This document shows positions 9,582-19,880 of a DNA stretch of 64,000 bases, piece after piece. The DNA is taken from positions 77,860-141,859 of the forward strand of contig NZMG01000003.1 in NCBI GenBank assembly GCA_002694465.1, written 5' to 3'. This stretch comes from Flavobacteriaceae bacterium (GTDB lineage: Bacteria > Bacteroidota > Bacteroidia > Flavobacteriales > Flavobacteriaceae). A model generated the notes under the pieces. It had not been told where the DNA came from. It saw only the letters and a list, made by a program, of their open reading frames with translations, and did not search any database. The first letter of the stretch is position 1. The number at the start of each line of letters is the position of its first letter. The translations under genes were made by a program, and so were the position numbers.

Positions 9582-9713
9582 CTAGGTTAGTTTTATAATC
9601 AAATACCAAACACTAAAACCGAGTAGCACGGCAATACCTAAAAGGCTAAAAAACAGCAACGATTTTTCAAATTGTATACCAAGTTGGGTATTCAAATCTT
9701 TCTTATTTTTCAA
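9582..9713 (-). CDS. Possible small single-span membrane protein
   Basis: A 43-codon frame beginning with TTG, LKNKKDLNTQLGIQFEK followed by a strong hydrophobic helix (SLLFFSLLGIAVLLGFSVWYLII) and KLT. No ATG is available and an in-frame stop lies 11 codons upstream. It follows the DUF6695 gene by 30 bases on the same strand. It could be a genuine tiny membrane protein or the remnant of one; confidence is low. Confidence 0.35.
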   Translation of the reverse strand: MKNKKDLNTQLGIQFEKSLLFFSLLGIAVLLGFSVWYLIIKLT

Positions 9714-9743
9714 AAAGTTACAAAGAAGCCTTTGGAAAATTGC

Positions 9744-10769
9744 CTAGTGAAGAATAACAAAATCAGAATAACGATTTACTATATCCAACTTTATTTTTTT
9801 TCCGCCCTGAAGCACATGACAAAAAGCGCAATGTGAATCGTAGGTAAACTGAAAAGGCTTATTAATATCAAAATCTTCAGAGAAATAGACCCCGTCAAAA
9901 TCTTCTATAAGCGAATCGTTATAACGTTTAATTCGGAAATGATTTTTTGGTAATGTTTTATCGTTTATCAATTCGAAATAAGCACTACTTCCTATCCCTT
10001 CCAACTTTTGAAGATTTTCATGAGCCTCAAGAAAAGTTGCTTTTTCAGCATCTGTTGATTTCTTTTTTTGAAAATAATTCTTCAGGTTTTCTTTAAACGC
10101 ACTACCTTCAAAAGGTTTTACAATGTCATTAAATACCTCAAAAACCTTTCCTAAACCTGCCTTTTCAACATTTCCCACCCCGCTAGGTGTAAATTTTTTA
10201 TTAAATGCCAATGCCTTCTGAATTCTTTTTTCGGAAGTTCCAGCCAAAATAGTTTCAGTCACAAAACGAGCGCAGTTACTCCCTTTTTTATCAAATGCTC
10301 CATACGGGATACTTCCCATATTTTGAAGCGAATCTGCATAGGATTTTGCCTTTTCAAAATCAATAGGCTCACACACCGAAGCTAAAAGCCTACCCTCGCC
10401 ATGGGTTTTTTGAGGATTTGCTTCCAACCACAAAAGCAATTGATCTAAATTGACAATTTTTTGATGAGCGTCGAATTCTATAGCAAACGGAATTTCTAAT
10501 TCGGCATCTGTTTTAGCACTTCGAACCCGTCCAAAACCATTAGGGGTAATGTATCGTCCAAAATCATAATAGAGAGCTTCTCCGTTTTCAATGTTGATTA
10601 AAACTTGAGCCGCATGACCTGCTTTAATATACTCTTTTGTCCCTAATCCTACCAATGGTAAAAATTTACAAATCCATTCGTCACTCATTTTCACAAAGGT
10701 GTCGGGATACGCAAGTACTACTATTTTTCCAGTTCTTTTCAATAGGCAAAATATGTTGTGAACATACAA
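9744..10769 (-). CDS. DUF6695 family protein
   Basis: Up to 341 aa. The core begins TGKIVVLAYPDTFVKMSDEWICKFLPLVGLG and contains AGHAAQVLINIENGEALYYDFGRY and GSNCARFVTETI. The His and Cys in those segments recall the papain-like NlpC/LRAT-type permuted folds, but that is an inference. This matches a Bacteroidetes family of unknown role. The longest frame starts with TTG at 10769; a TTG at 10742 giving MKRTGKIVVLAYPD is an alternative. The gene is divergent from pruA. Confidence 0.72.
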   Translation of the reverse strand: MYVHNIFCLLKRTGKIVVLAYPDTFVKMSDEWICKFLPLVGLGTKEYIKAGHAAQVLINIENGEALYYDFGRYITPNGFGRVRSAKTDAELEIPFAIEFDAHQKIVNLDQLLLWLEANPQKTHGEGRLLASVCEPIDFEKAKSYADSLQNMGSIPYGAFDKKGSNCARFVTETILAGTSEKRIQKALAFNKKFTPSGVGNVEKAGLGKVFEVFNDIVKPFEGSAFKENLKNYFQKKKSTDAEKATFLEAHENLQKLEGIGSSAYFELINDKTLPKNHFRIKRYNDSLIEDFDGVYFSEDFDINKPFQFTYDSHCAFCHVLQGGKKIKLDIVNRYSDFVILH

Positions 10770-10848
10770 AAAGAATTACAATAAATCTCATCTCTCAATT
10801 TCTTTGGAAACGTAACAAAGGTTACTTCCGCATACCCTTTTATTTTGC

Positions 10849-10856
10849 TACCTTTG
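10849..10856 (+). promoter_or_regulatory. Bacteroidetes -7 box of pruA
   Basis: TACCTTTG matches TANNTTTG exactly and lies 31 bases before the pruA ATG. The expected TTTG -33 element is not clear. Confidence 0.45.
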
Positions 10857-10887
10857 CCGAATATTATAAACATATAAAAACAAACCC

Positions 10888-12513
10888 ATGGGAAAAGGAT
10901 TTTTTGAAGTTCCTGTAGCTGTAAATGAGCCTGTTAAAAGCTATGCTCCAGGCAGTGCAGAACGTAAAGAAGTTTCAGAAACATATAATAAAATGTACAA
11001 TAGCACCGTAGAAGTGTCTTTATACATTAACGGAAAAGATATTAAAACGGGTGATACGGGAACTATGTCTCCGCCACACGACCACAAGCATGTGCTAGGA
11101 ACCTATCACAAAGCCGAAAAAAAGCATGTTGAAGAAGCCATTAGTACTGCCTTGGAAGCTAGAAAAAAATGGTCTGTGATGCCTTGGGAACAACGTGCCG
11201 CTATCTTTTTACGCGCTGCCGAACTCCTTGCGGGTCCTTATCGTGCCAAGATTAATGCGGCTACGATGTTAGCACAGTCAAAGACCATTCATCAAGCGGA
11301 AATTGATGCCGCTTGTGAGTTAATAGACTTCCTCCGATTCAATGTTCAGTTTATGACTGAAATTTATGCAGAGCAACCAGAATCCACTTCGGATGCTTGG
11401 AATCGGCTAGAATACCGACCTTTGGAAGGATTTATCTATGCCATTACACCGTTCAATTTTACGGCAATTGCAGCCAATCTTCCAGCAAGTGCTGCGATGT
11501 TAGGTAATGTAGTAGTGTGGAAGCCAAGTGATAGCCAAATATATTCTGCTAAAGTAATCATGGATGTATTTAAAGAAGCAGGAGTGCCTGCTGGTGTCAT
11601 AAATGTAGTGATGGGTGACCCTGTTATGATTACAGATACCTTACTTGCGAGTCCTGACTTTAGCGGTATTCATTTTACAGGTTCTACGCATGTATTTAAA
11701 GATATTTGGCAAAAAATTGGAACCAACATTCACAACTACAAAACCTACCCAAGAATTGTAGGTGAAACTGGTGGAAAAGACTTTATTGTAGCACATAAAA
11801 CGTCCAATCCTAAGCAAGTGGCTACGGCGATTGCTAGAGGAGCATTTGAATTCCAAGGACAGAAATGTAGTGCAGCAAGTCGTTGTTATATTTCAAAAAG
11901 TATTTGGAAGGATGTTGAAAAATACCTTAAGGAGGATGTAGCTTCCTTTAAAATAGGTTCCCCAGAAGATATGAGCAATTTTATAACTGCTGTTATTCAT
12001 GAAGGATCCTTTGATAAATTAGCGAGCTATATTGATCAAGCTAAAAAAGATAGTGATGCCGAAATTATTGCAGGTGGAAACTATGATAAATCCAAAGGTT
12101 ATTTTATCGAGCCTACCGTAATAAAAACCAACAATGCAAAATACTCCACCATGTGTACAGAGCTTTTTGGCCCTGTGGTAACCATTTATGTCTTTGAAGA
12201 TGATGCTTGGGAAGAAACCCTTCACCTTGTAGATGAAACGAGTGAATATGCCCTAACTGGCGCTGTCTTTAGTGAAGATAGATATGCATTAGAAACAGCC
12301 GTTAAAATTCTTGAAAATGCCGCTGGAAATTTCTATATAAATGATAAGCCAACAGGAGCTGTTGTAGGACAACAACCTTTTGGTGGAGCAAGAGCAAGTG
12401 GCACGAATGACAAGGCCGGTAGTAAATTGAATCTTTATAGATGGCTTTCACCAAGAATGGTAAAGGAAACTTTTGTATCGCCAACAAATTATCGTTATCC
12501 GTTTTTAGGGTAA
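10888..12513 (+). CDS. pruA: L-glutamate gamma-semialdehyde (1-pyrroline-5-carboxylate) dehydrogenase
   Basis: A 541-aa member of the aldehyde dehydrogenase superfamily with the length and N-terminus of the eukaryote-like P5C dehydrogenases found in Bacteroidetes (MGKGFFEVPVAVNEPVKSYAPGS). The general base Glu293 (VGETGGKDF) and nucleophile Cys327 (QGQKCSAASR) are present. It oxidises glutamate semialdehyde, formed from proline, to glutamate with NAD+. No proline dehydrogenase gene lies in the window, so the first step is encoded elsewhere. A strong terminator follows. Confidence 0.96.
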   Translation: MGKGFFEVPVAVNEPVKSYAPGSAERKEVSETYNKMYNSTVEVSLYINGKDIKTGDTGTMSPPHDHKHVLGTYHKAEKKHVEEAISTALEARKKWSVMPWEQRAAIFLRAAELLAGPYRAKINAATMLAQSKTIHQAEIDAACELIDFLRFNVQFMTEIYAEQPESTSDAWNRLEYRPLEGFIYAITPFNFTAIAANLPASAAMLGNVVVWKPSDSQIYSAKVIMDVFKEAGVPAGVINVVMGDPVMITDTLLASPDFSGIHFTGSTHVFKDIWQKIGTNIHNYKTYPRIVGETGGKDFIVAHKTSNPKQVATAIARGAFEFQGQKCSAASRCYISKSIWKDVEKYLKEDVASFKIGSPEDMSNFITAVIHEGSFDKLASYIDQAKKDSDAEIIAGGNYDKSKGYFIEPTVIKTNNAKYSTMCTELFGPVVTIYVFEDDAWEETLHLVDETSEYALTGAVFSEDRYALETAVKILENAAGNFYINDKPTGAVVGQQPFGGARASGTNDKAGSKLNLYRWLSPRMVKETFVSPTNYRYPFLG

Positions 12514-12530
12514 GCAATTTTAATTCATAA

Positions 12531-12560
12531 AAAAAGCCTGAATAAACATTCAGGCTTTTT
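12531..12560. terminator. Rho-independent terminator after pruA
   Basis: A 13-base stem AAAAAGCCTGAAT / ATTCAGGCTTTTT with a 4-base loop and T-rich flank. It is symmetrical and serves the convergent genes on both sides. Confidence 0.88.
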
Positions 12561-12576
12561 TTATTTCTTTTCTTTT

Positions 12577-13170
12577 CTATTCGTAAAAAATACTTTGTCC
12601 TACGTGAGCATGTTGGGAGTTAATTGCACTATTGTCCATATCGACAACCATCACTACTAAGCTTAAGTTTTCAACCACAAAATCTCCTGGCAAGTTATAA
12701 TTGTAATTTGCTGTGTAGTCCGTAAGTTCAGCAGTATTAGGAATAACATCTCCAAACACATCACTTATAGCAGTACGTAATACATGATTTAATTCAAAAT
12801 CTATAATTGGATCGCCTAATTGATAATAAGGACTATTTGAGTCATTATTAAAATAGTTGGTTTGATCTCTAATAATACCATCTTCCACAAGGTATACCAC
12901 TAATTTTCTATCTTGAAGCGAACTTTCAGATGCTACATTTACTTCAACAAATAAGTTTCCATTCTCCGCTTTAGAATCTATACTAATAGCCGTATTTACA
13001 TTTTCCCCTGCAATATCTAATACTTGTTCTTCAGGAAAATTAAGTGCAGACCCCCAAGTTGTGGTTCTATTTATGCGTCCTGAAGGAAATCCAAACACGC
13101 CAAATTCTTGTCTGATAGTTGGCTCAATTGCCAATGCTAAATCATCATTGTTATGAATAGCGACAACACT
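12577..13170 (-). pseudogene. Omp28-like protein, 5'-truncated
   Basis: The open frame runs back to 13170 and reads SVVAIHNNDDLALAIEPTIRQEFGVFGFPSG and onward, clearly the interior of an Omp28-related protein. The signal peptide and thioredoxin-like CxxC segment that should precede this are missing. A stop lies immediately upstream (13171-13173). A TTG at 13134 would give a 185-aa product but cannot be the native start. The remainder is intact to the end (HAHVGQSIFYE). The missing 5' end meets the missing 5' end of the paralog at 13161 on the other strand. Confidence 0.72.
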
Positions 13171-14723
13171 TTACAGGTATTAACTGTGTATTTTGTCCAG
13201 ACGGTCACGCTATTGCCAGAACCATACAAAATAACAACCCAGGAAATGTATTTCTTGTCAATATACACGCAGGAGGTTTTGCTGTTCCCAATGGAACTCA
13301 GCCAGACTTTAGAACCACAGAGGGTAACGGGATTAGAGCATTTTTTGGTGCTAATTTTTATCCATCTGGTATGATTAACCGTCATCAATTTAATGGAGAC
13401 TATGTATTAAGTAGAACTGCTTGGACCAGTTCTGCAAATCAAATTCTAGGTCAAAGTTCTTATGTAAACTTGGCAGTGGAAGCAGACATAGATATACAAA
13501 CAAATGAAATAACAGTTCACGTAGAAGCCTATTATACGGCAAATAGCCCGGTTGGGACAAACAAACTAAATGTTGCGTTACTTCAAAACAACACTTTAGG
13601 CCCTCAAACGGGTGGTAATATGGGGAATGAATACGTACATATGCACAGACTTTTAGATATGATTACTGGGCAGTGGGGGGATGATGTAACTCCAACCACT
13701 TCTGGAACTTTTATTGATAGAACCTATACCATGACGATTCCGGCAGATCATAATGGTGTTCCCATTAATATCGAAGATCTTGAACTAGTTGTTTTTATGG
13801 CCGAAGATAATGCAGAAATTATCAGCGGTAACGGAACATACCCTACCTATTCTAATTTTGAATTTCAAAATGATGTTACGGCAAAATTAATACAGGAAAT
13901 CCCAAATCAATGTGGTATTGATTTAGCCCCTATTATCGAAATTCAAAATACGGGAGAAAACCCTGTTATGTCGCTGTCTATTGATTATTCAATTAACTCT
14001 GGAACGGTTGCGACTTATAATTGGAGTGGAAATTTAACTTCATTACAAACTGAAACTATAGAGTTGCCTGCAATTTCTTATGACCTTCAAGTAGCAAATA
14101 CGGTAAATGTAACCATAGAAAACGACGACGATAATTCTAACAATACAATTACACAGAGTTTTAATCAAACCTTTGATTTTGCCAATGAAATTCGATTGGT
14201 ATTGAATACAGATAATCAAGGTTCACAATGTACTTGGGAAATTGTAAACATAGATGGAGATGTTGTTGAAAGCGGAGGTCCTTACGGAAACAATATGGTA
14301 ATTAATGAAATTTACCCAATGCCAAGTAACTGTTATGTATTCAATTTATACGATTCTGGCGGAAACGGAGGAGGATCTGTTGCCTTGTTAGACATAAATA
14401 ATGAAGTAATTTATTCATCAAGTGGTAATTATGGAGCTGAGGAATCTGCAAACTTTTCTACTGAAGGATTCTTAGGAATTGGTAGTAACATTTTAGACGG
14501 AATAGCGATATATCCAAACCCTGCCAAAACTAACGTTACTATTGCAAATGCTGAAAATGCAAACGTTGTAATCTATGATGTTTTAGGTAAGGTGGTTTAT
14601 TCTAAGAAAAATATAGCCCTTACACAAGAAGTTGAAGTTTCAAAACTACAAATAGGTACTTACTTCGTAAAAATTGATAAAGAAGGTCAATCGAAAGTAG
14701 AAAGATTGATTATTTCAAAATAA
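13161..14723 (+). pseudogene. Omp28-like protein with T9SS sorting domain, 5'-truncated
   Basis: The frame is open from 13161 and reads RQHFTGINCVFCPDGHAIARTIQ, the CxxC-containing start of the mature Omp28 domain (CVFC at 13185-13196), so the signal peptide and first mature residues are missing; a TAG lies just upstream. The first ATG (13371) would delete the CxxC domain. The body is intact: Omp28 beta domain, an internal Ig-like region and a type A sorting domain (IAIYPNPAKTNVTIANAENANVVIYDVLGK...YFVKIDKEGQSKVERLIISK). Without an export signal the product should be non-functional in secretion. Confidence 0.72.
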
Positions 14724-14743
14724 TTTTTACTATTGAATTAAAC

Positions 14744-14770
14744 AAAAACCCGAGCGTTGCTCGGGTTTTT
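14744..14770. terminator. Bidirectional terminator
   Basis: Stem AAAAACCCGAGC / GCTCGGGTTTTT with a GTT loop, between the convergent Omp28-like gene and rsmG. Confidence 0.9.
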
Positions 14771-15405
14771 TATGCTTTCCCTTTAAATTTTAACGGAAGA
14801 TGAACCACACTTTTTGTTTCAAAAAAGTCTTCTTTAAAATAGTTTTTCAGTTCAAAAATGGTAGCTTTTGGAAAAGAAGCTAATTCTTCTTTTAAGTCGC
14901 CTCCCTTTAAATATAAAATTCCATTCTTTAATTCATGGTGACTCTTTTTAGCCACTTTATTTTTTACCCAGCCAGCAAATTCTTCCATTTTCGTCACTGC
15001 TCTACTTACAATAAAATCGAAATTGCCTTTCACCATCTCCGCTCTTTGGTTGGTAGCTTTAACATTGTCTAGCTCCAAAGCTTCTATAACAGCTTCAACT
15101 ACTTTAATTTTTTTTCCTATACTATCTACTAAATGAAATTGACTTTCTGGAAAGAGAATTGCTAATGGAATTCCCGGAAAACCCCCTCCTGTACCTACAT
15201 CTAGAATGGTTGTACCTGGTTTAAAACTAACCACTTTTGCTATTCCCAAAGAATGCAAGACGTGACGTAAATACAATTCCTCAAAATCTTTTCGTGAAAC
15301 CACATTAATTTTTTGATTCCAATCTTTATACAAGTCATAAAGCTTTGAAAATCTTTCAATTTGAAGCTCTGTAAGGTCTGGAAAATATTTATGAATTAAG
15401 TCCAT
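14770..15405 (-). CDS. rsmG: 16S rRNA (guanine527-N7)-methyltransferase
   Basis: The 211-aa product has the RsmG/GidB layout: N-terminal helix LTELQIERFSKLYDLYKDWNQKINVVSRKDFEELYLRHVLHSL, then the SAM-binding motif TILDVGTGGGFPGIPLAILFP, then the acidic motif HLVDSIGKKIKVVEA and VSRAVTKMEEF. It methylates G527 of 16S rRNA. Length and start are typical. Confidence 0.96.
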   Translation of the reverse strand: MDLIHKYFPDLTELQIERFSKLYDLYKDWNQKINVVSRKDFEELYLRHVLHSLGIAKVVSFKPGTTILDVGTGGGFPGIPLAILFPESQFHLVDSIGKKIKVVEAVIEALELDNVKATNQRAEMVKGNFDFIVSRAVTKMEEFAGWVKNKVAKKSHHELKNGILYLKGGDLKEELASFPKATIFELKNYFKEDFFETKSVVHLPLKFKGKA

Positions 15406-15530
15406 TGGGATTTATGAATTGCAAAAGTACAGTTTCCTTCATAAATTTAGCATAATGTACACGGGATTTACGTTTAAGATATGTATTTTTACCAACTTAG
15501 TAATAAACCTATTTGAAAACCTAATTTATT

Positions 15531-16631
15531 GTGAGTCATTCATCTATAAAATTTTCCCGAACAGATTCTGCGCAATTTTTCCGTACACTAAATAAAAGAG
15601 TTAACAATTACTTCAAAGAAAATAATCTTTCGCGTAATGGTAACTGGAGATTGTATGTTAAAACATTTGTTATGTTTGCGCTATATATAACACCTTATTT
15701 TTTATTATTCTTTATTGATATGCCTGGTTGGTTACAACTTATCTTGGCAGTAATTATGGGAGTTGGAATGGCAGGAGTTGGCATGAATGTGATGCATGAT
15801 GCTAACCACGGAGCCTATTCTTCAAAAAAATGGGTGAATAAAATATTTGGAGGAAGTATTTACATACTCGCGGGAAATGTATACAACTGGCAAGTACAAC
15901 ATAATGTATTACACCACACTTACACCAATATTCACGGACATGATGAAGACCTAGATGCAGGTCGCATTCTGCGTTTTTCAAAGCATATGAAATGGCATCC
16001 TTTGCATAAATTTCAGCACTTTTACAGTATTTTCTTATATGGTTTATTAACGATTAACTGGGTTCTAACTTCAGACTTTAAGCAAACCAAGCGTTATTTA
16101 GATCAAAAGCTATCCTACGGAAAGCTTCCAACACCATTTAAGCAGTGGAGTACACTTATTATTGCTAAAGTTATATACGCTATCATTTGGTTAGTCATCC
16201 CTATACTTTTCTTCAATATTGCTTGGTGGAAAATCTTAATAGGATTTTTTATCATGCATTATGTTGCGGGACTTATACTAAGTGTTGTTTTTCAACTTGC
16301 ACATGTGGTTGAAGAAGCAAATACTTACTTGCCAGATCCTTCAGGAACTATGAAAAATACTTGGGCGATTCATCAACTTTTTACAACCGTAAATTTTTCG
16401 ACCAAAAACCCAATTATGAACTGGTTTACTGGTGGTTTAAACCATCAAGTAGAGCACCATATTTTCCCAAATATTAGCCATGTTCATTATACTAAAATTT
16501 CTAAAATAGTTAGAAATACAGCCAAAGAATTCAATCTACCCTACTACGAATACGAAACCACTCGCAAAGCTGTAATAGCACATTTTAAACATTTAAAACA
16601 AATGGGCGCAAAACCCGCATTATCTGCTTAA
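15531..16631 (+). CDS. Fatty acid desaturase (acyl-CoA/acyl-lipid type)
   Basis: A 366-aa integral membrane di-iron desaturase. The three histidine boxes are HDANH, HNVLHHTYTN and NHQVEHH, separated by hydrophobic pairs of membrane segments. The histidine spacing fits the front-end or acyl-lipid desaturase group, so the exact regiochemistry cannot be stated. It inserts a double bond into membrane fatty acids, which suits a cold-adapted marine flavobacterium. The start codon is GTG at 15531. The aminotransferase gene follows after 6 bases. Confidence 0.9.
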   Translation: MSHSSIKFSRTDSAQFFRTLNKRVNNYFKENNLSRNGNWRLYVKTFVMFALYITPYFLLFFIDMPGWLQLILAVIMGVGMAGVGMNVMHDANHGAYSSKKWVNKIFGGSIYILAGNVYNWQVQHNVLHHTYTNIHGHDEDLDAGRILRFSKHMKWHPLHKFQHFYSIFLYGLLTINWVLTSDFKQTKRYLDQKLSYGKLPTPFKQWSTLIIAKVIYAIIWLVIPILFFNIAWWKILIGFFIMHYVAGLILSVVFQLAHVVEEANTYLPDPSGTMKNTWAIHQLFTTVNFSTKNPIMNWFTGGLNHQVEHHIFPNISHVHYTKISKIVRNTAKEFNLPYYEYETTRKAVIAHFKHLKQMGAKPALSA

Positions 16632-16637
16632 TTTTAT

Positions 16638-17825
16638 ATGAATCCAAAACTTTCCAACCGTGTAAACGAAATGTCAACGTCTGCCACCCTTGCCATGGCA
16701 GCCAAAGCACGAGAACTTAAAGAACAAGGAAAAAATATTATTGGACTTAGCTTAGGAGAACCCGATTTCACCATCCCAGAATTTGTAAAAGAAGCTGGAA
16801 TTAAAGCTATAAAAGATAATTATCATTCGTATAGCCCTGTGGATGGTTACGGCGAATTAAAGCAAGCGATTATTACCAAATTTAAGCGAGATAATAATCT
16901 AGTATATAAACCTTCTCAAATTGTAGTCTCAACGGGTGCTAAACAATCCCTAGCAAATCTTGCTCAGGTATTATTAAATGAAGGAGATGAAGTACTTCTC
17001 CCTGCTCCTTATTGGGTGAGTTATGCAGATATAAGCAAAGTTGCTGGCGGAGTTCCAGTCGAGATTCCTGCCACTATCGATACCGATTTTAAAATCACCC
17101 CGCAAGCGTTGGAAGCAGCTATTACACCTAAAACCAAAATGATGATTTACAGCTCTCCTTGCAATCCAAGTGGATCTGTTTACAGCAGAAAGGAATTAAG
17201 AGCATTGGCAGATGTTTTGGTGAAATACCCAGACATTATCATTATAAGCGACGAAATCTACGAGCATATTAATTTTACAGGAGAACATGTTTCTATGGCA
17301 GCCTTTGAAGATATGTACAATCGTACCGTTACGGTCAATGGTGTTTCAAAAGCATATTCCATGACGGGTTGGCGTATTGGGTATATTGGTGCTCCAGAGT
17401 ATATTGCACGTGCATGTAATAAGATGCAGGGCCAAGTAACCAGTGGTGCTAATTGTATTGCCCAAATTGCCACCATTACAGCTTTAGAAAACCCACCAAG
17501 TAAAATTCAGTATATGGTGGATGCCTTTAAAGAACGTAGAAAATTAATTTTAGGATTACTTTCTGAAATTCCTGGCTTTAAAACCAATGAACCCGAAGGT
17601 GCGTTCTATGTCTTTCCAGATATTTCGTATTACTTCGGTAAGACCTTAAAAGGAAAAACCATTAGTTCTGCGCAAGACTTTGCCATCTTTCTTTTGGAGG
17701 AGGCAGGTGTTGCGACGGTAACAGGTGAGGCCTTTGGCGACCCAAATTGCATTCGTATCTCCTATGCCGCTTCGGAAGAAAATATAAAAGAAGCCATGAG
17801 CCGAATTAAAAAAGCATTAAGTTAA
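16638..17825 (+). CDS. Pyridoxal phosphate-dependent aspartate aminotransferase
   Basis: A 395-aa class I aminotransferase of the prokaryotic aspartate/prephenate aminotransferase group. The PLP lysine is Lys238 ([13 protein letters not shown]); Asp205 and Tyr208 (SDEIYEH) bind the cofactor; NPSG and the final carboxylate-binding Arg (CIRISYA) are present. It interconverts aspartate and 2-oxoglutarate with oxaloacetate and glutamate. It is followed by purT after 2 bases. Confidence 0.92.
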   Translation: MNPKLSNRVNEMSTSATLAMAAKARELKEQGKNIIGLSLGEPDFTIPEFVKEAGIKAIKDNYHSYSPVDGYGELKQAIITKFKRDNNLVYKPSQIVVSTGAKQSLANLAQVLLNEGDEVLLPAPYWVSYADISKVAGGVPVEIPATIDTDFKITPQALEAAITPKTKMMIYSSPCNPSGSVYSRKELRALADVLVKYPDIIIISDEIYEHINFTGEHVSMAAFEDMYNRTVTVNGVSKAYSMTGWRIGYIGAPEYIARACNKMQGQVTSGANCIAQIATITALENPPSKIQYMVDAFKERRKLILGLLSEIPGFKTNEPEGAFYVFPDISYYFGKTLKGKTISSAQDFAIFLLEEAGVATVTGEAFGDPNCIRISYAASEENIKEAMSRIKKALS

Positions 17826-17827
17826 AT

Positions 17828-18991
17828 ATGGCTAAGATTCTCCTTCTCGGTTCGGGTGAATTAGGCAAGGAGTTCGTCATCGCCGCCCAACGCATCGGGC
17901 AAACTGTGATTGCAGTGGACAGCTACTCTAATGCTCCTGCTATGCAAGTGGCTCATGCATTTGAAGTTATAAATATGCTTGATGGCAAGGCATTGGATGC
18001 TATTGTAGAAAAACACCAACCCGATTTTATTGTTCCAGAAATTGAAGCCATTCGTACTGAACGGTTTTACGATTACGAAAAGCATGGCTATACGGTTGTA
18101 CCTTCTGCAAAGGCGGCAAATTATACTATGAATAGAAAAGCCATTCGCGATCTGGCTGCCCAAGAATTGAGCTTAAAAACAGCAACGTATCAATATGCAA
18201 CCTCAGCATCCGAACTAAAAAAAGCCGTTTCTGAAATTGGAATACCGTGTGTGGTAAAACCTTTAATGTCTTCCAGTGGAAAAGGACAAAGCACCATTGC
18301 ATCTGAAAGCGACCTTGAAAAAGCCTGGAACTACTCCCAAGAAGGTTCCCGAGGCGATGTGGCAGAAGTGATTGTAGAAGCTTTTGTAAACTTCAACTAC
18401 GAAATAACCTTATTGACAGTCACTCAAAATAACGGTGCTACCCTATTTTGCCCACCCATAGGACATAGACAAGAGCGAGGCGATTACCAAGAAAGTTGGC
18501 AACCCGCTACTATGGAGGCGAAACACCTACAAGAAGCTCAAGATATGGCAGCTAAAGTAACCGGAGCCCTTGGAGGAGCAGGTATTTGGGGAGTCGAATT
18601 TTTTGTAGGAGATGACGGGGTTTATTTTTCAGAATTATCTCCAAGACCTCATGACACAGGAATGGTGACCTTAGCCAATACGCAAAACTTTAATGAGTTT
18701 GAATTACACCTTCGTGCCATTTTAAGTCTTCCTATTCCTGAAATTACTCAGGAACGCATGGGAGCTTCAGCAGTAATTCTTGCAGATGGACATTCTGAAA
18801 AACCCTCTTATGAAGGAATAGCTGAAATAGCATCCGCGCCAAAAAGTGATTTCAGAATATTTGGAAAACCCAGTTCCAGACCTTACAGAAGAATGGGCGT
18901 TGTAGTCACTTACGATTGGGTTAATGGCGATGTGGAAAAGGTAACACAGCGTGCCAAAGAACTAGCTAAAAAGGTGAAAGTCAATTTGTAA
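17828..18991 (+). CDS. purT: Formate-dependent phosphoribosylglycinamide formyltransferase
   Basis: The 387-aa ATP-grasp protein matches PurT along its length: [29 protein letters not shown], then [23 protein letters not shown] (ATP-grasp lysines and glycine loop), [26 protein letters not shown] and GRPS-type end ([13 protein letters not shown]). It formylates GAR using formate and ATP in purine synthesis. It overlaps an operon-like run with the upstream aminotransferase. Confidence 0.96.
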   Translation: MAKILLLGSGELGKEFVIAAQRIGQTVIAVDSYSNAPAMQVAHAFEVINMLDGKALDAIVEKHQPDFIVPEIEAIRTERFYDYEKHGYTVVPSAKAANYTMNRKAIRDLAAQELSLKTATYQYATSASELKKAVSEIGIPCVVKPLMSSSGKGQSTIASESDLEKAWNYSQEGSRGDVAEVIVEAFVNFNYEITLLTVTQNNGATLFCPPIGHRQERGDYQESWQPATMEAKHLQEAQDMAAKVTGALGGAGIWGVEFFVGDDGVYFSELSPRPHDTGMVTLANTQNFNEFELHLRAILSLPIPEITQERMGASAVILADGHSEKPSYEGIAEIASAPKSDFRIFGKPSSRPYRRMGVVVTYDWVNGDVEKVTQRAKELAKKVKVNL

Positions 18992-19067
18992 TTCTTCAGA
19001 TTTTCGATAAAAAAATCGATATCTCAAACTTTCTCAGTAATTTTAGTCTGTTGTAAGTCTACACCTT

Positions 19068-19877
19068 ATGAAGATTATAGGATTTCTTTTGCTATTTATC
19101 TCTTGCTATGCTTCGGCTCAAGAAACCGAAAAAAAGTTCTCTTTATTTTATGAAAATGACAAATACGAACTTACTCCAGTACATTTTCAGCTAATTGATA
19201 GTTTAAGGAGTTTAGAAAATAAATCGCTTTTCGATATACACATTAAAGGCTATACCAATAGTGTTGGTGAAGAGGGCTATAATATGGAACTTTCAAGAAA
19301 AAGAGCCGAAAATGTAAAAAAAGAATTACGCGATTTTACCATCATCTCTAGCCAAGGTTTGGGACAACTGGATGGCGAAACAGCAAATAATCGTCGTGTG
19401 GATATCTTAATTCACTTAAAGACAGACCATATTCCTGTGGATGGGGAAATTATGGAATTACCGATGGTCGAAGAGGCACAACCTTCTATTGTAAACTTGG
19501 TTATTCCCAAAAAAGGAGATAAAGTAACACTACAAGGAATTATGTTTTATCCCGACAGAGATGTCATTATGGATGAAAGTAAAGAAGCCTTAGAAGAACT
19601 CGTTTCATTTTTGAAAAAACACCCCAAAGTAAAATTTAAACTCATTGGACATATTTGCTGTGGCGATGATGAACGGCGTTATATTGATTTAAAAAACGTA
19701 CGCACAGGAAAGGATAACCTTTCGGAAGCCAGAGCACAATCCTTGTACAATTACTTAGCAAAGCACGGCATCGATAAAAGACGCATGCGCTTTATAGGAA
19801 TGGCCTATCGATATCCAACGGGAAAAGGGGATGAATTTGACCGGAGGGTAGAAATTGAAATTACAAGTGTTGACTAA
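19068..19877 (+). CDS. OmpA-domain envelope protein with two peptidoglycan-binding-like modules
   Basis: A 269-aa exported protein: signal peptide MKIIGFLLLFISCYASAQ (a Cys in the region could also make it a lipoprotein, though the box is poor). It then has two OmpA-like modules. The first has FDIHIKGYTNSVGEEGYNMELSRKRAENVKKEL and NNRRVDI; the second has FYPDRDVIMDESKEALEELVSFLKKHP, FKLIGHICCGD, LSEARAQSLYNYLAKHGI and FDRRVEIEI. OmpA modules bind peptidoglycan; a tandem arrangement is less usual. Convergent with trkH. Confidence 0.85.
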   Translation: MKIIGFLLLFISCYASAQETEKKFSLFYENDKYELTPVHFQLIDSLRSLENKSLFDIHIKGYTNSVGEEGYNMELSRKRAENVKKELRDFTIISSQGLGQLDGETANNRRVDILIHLKTDHIPVDGEIMELPMVEEAQPSIVNLVIPKKGDKVTLQGIMFYPDRDVIMDESKEALEELVSFLKKHPKVKFKLIGHICCGDDERRYIDLKNVRTGKDNLSEARAQSLYNYLAKHGIDKRRMRFIGMAYRYPTGKGDEFDRRVEIEITSVD

Positions 19878-19880
19878 ACA

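Noticed and set aside
13371..14723. Omp28-like gene starting at the first ATG (450 aa)
   Set aside because: The reading frame continues upstream through a clear CxxC Omp28 segment to 13161, so the native gene was longer and the ATG is internal.
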